Positions 5,370-5,677 of a DNA stretch of 5,677 bases are shown here, in pieces (position 1 is the stretch's first letter; each line of letters begins with the position of its first letter). The position numbers were made by a program, and so were the translations under genes. The stretch spans positions 1-5,677 of the forward strand of contig URVX01000083.1 of assembly GCA_900551395.1 (NCBI GenBank), read 5' to 3'. A model generated the notes under the pieces. It saw only the letters and a program-made list of their open reading frames with translations. It made no database searches and was not told where the DNA came from. Origin of the DNA: an uncultured Subdoligranulum sp. GTDB lineage: Bacteria > Bacillota > Clostridia > Christensenellales > CAG-314.

Positions 5370-5677
5370 ATGGATTTCAAGCTTGTAAGCAAATACAAGC
5401 CTACGGGTGACCAGCCGCAGGCAATAAAAAGCCTTTCCGAAGGTCTCGCAAACGGTCTGCGCACGCAGGTGCTGAGAGGAGTTACGGGCAGCGGAAAGAC
5501 TTTTACTATGGCGAATATTATCGCCGAGACCAATCGTCCCGCGTTGGTCATCTGCCACAACAAGACTCTTGCCGCGCAGCTATGCAACGAGTTCAGGGAG
5601 TTTTTCCCGGAAAACAGAGTTGAGTTTTTCGTTTCCTATTACGATTTTTACATGCCGGAGTCGTATATACCCTCGCG
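5370..5677 (+). CDS. uvrB: Excinuclease ABC subunit B, N-terminal part, 3' end outside window
   Basis: UvrB is the damage-verifying helicase-like subunit of the UvrABC nucleotide excision repair complex. The first 102 codons are visible and the frame is open to the right edge. They begin MDFKLVSKYKPTGDQPQAI, then show the Walker A loop GVTGSGKT (37-44), TMANIIAETNRPALVICHNKTLAAQL (46-71) and FFPENRVEFFVSYYDFYMPESYIPS (78-102), the last leading into the beta-hairpin that clamps damaged DNA (aromatics at 90, 91, 93 and 94). The match to the UvrB family is nearly continuous. The start at ATG 5370 matches the usual family N-terminus; GGGA at 5360-5363 is a weak ribosome binding site. The gene lies 18 nt after the coaX stop with no terminator, so it is probably read from the same message. 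uvrA is often a neighbour but would lie outside this window. Confidence 0.95.
   Translation, partial: MDFKLVSKYKPTGDQPQAIKSLSEGLANGLRTQVLRGVTGSGKTFTMANIIAETNRPALVICHNKTLAAQLCNEFREFFPENRVEFFVSYYDFYMPESYIPS

Noticed and set aside
5352..5410. Extension of the first coaX frame to 5410
   Set aside because: After about 5047 this frame reads as a low-complexity basic sequence unlike CoaX and runs into the uvrB start. It is out-of-frame read-through.

Overview
The window looks like a chromosomal stretch from a Clostridia-like member of the Bacillota, probably an uncultured gut-type lineage. The evidence is the strong AAGGAGG-type ribosome binding sites, TTG as well as ATG starts, roughly balanced base composition, a two-OB-fold SSB typical of Clostridia, a PdaB-like polysaccharide deacetylase, an ECF transporter S component and a type III pantothenate kinase. 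All genes lie on the + strand. No RNA gene, mobile element or CRISPR array is visible.

Layout. (1) Bases 2-637 are the C-terminal beta-pinwheel of a type IIA topoisomerase subunit A, cut by the left edge. (2) Bases 669-1548 are an HSL-type alpha/beta hydrolase broken by an internal frameshifting deletion, followed by a good intrinsic terminator at 1556-1584. (3) Bases 1760-2554 are a membrane-anchored PdaB-like deacetylase with a TTG start. (4) Bases 2608-3327 are a double-OB single-stranded DNA-binding protein with a terminator at 3344-3369. (5) Bases 3463-3690 are a 75-residue protein with 14 cysteines, flanked by terminators and so probably its own transcription unit. (6) From about 3788 a new unit starts: an extended -10 promoter, a roughly 90-nt structured leader, an ECF transporter S component (3917-4606), a type III pantothenate kinase gene coaX (4625-5351, also broken by a frameshifting deletion), and the start of uvrB (5370 to the right edge).

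How the genes fit together. The S component next to coaX suggests vitamin uptake followed by the first step of coenzyme A synthesis, with pantothenate as the natural guess for the substrate. The topoisomerase, SSB and uvrB genes are DNA maintenance genes, but nothing suggests that they act with their neighbours as one system.

The most unusual observation is that two genes about 4 kb apart each lack a short conserved internal segment (by family comparison about 25 and 18 residues) and change reading frame at exactly that point. Both losses have net length 2 modulo 3. Both sit on short sequences that make sense in either frame, as expected of deletions between short repeats. They may be real mutations, a mixed-population variant or an assembly fault. 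I see no clear evidence of a wholly new system. The best candidates for new biology are the cysteine-rich small protein and the leader upstream of the transporter.
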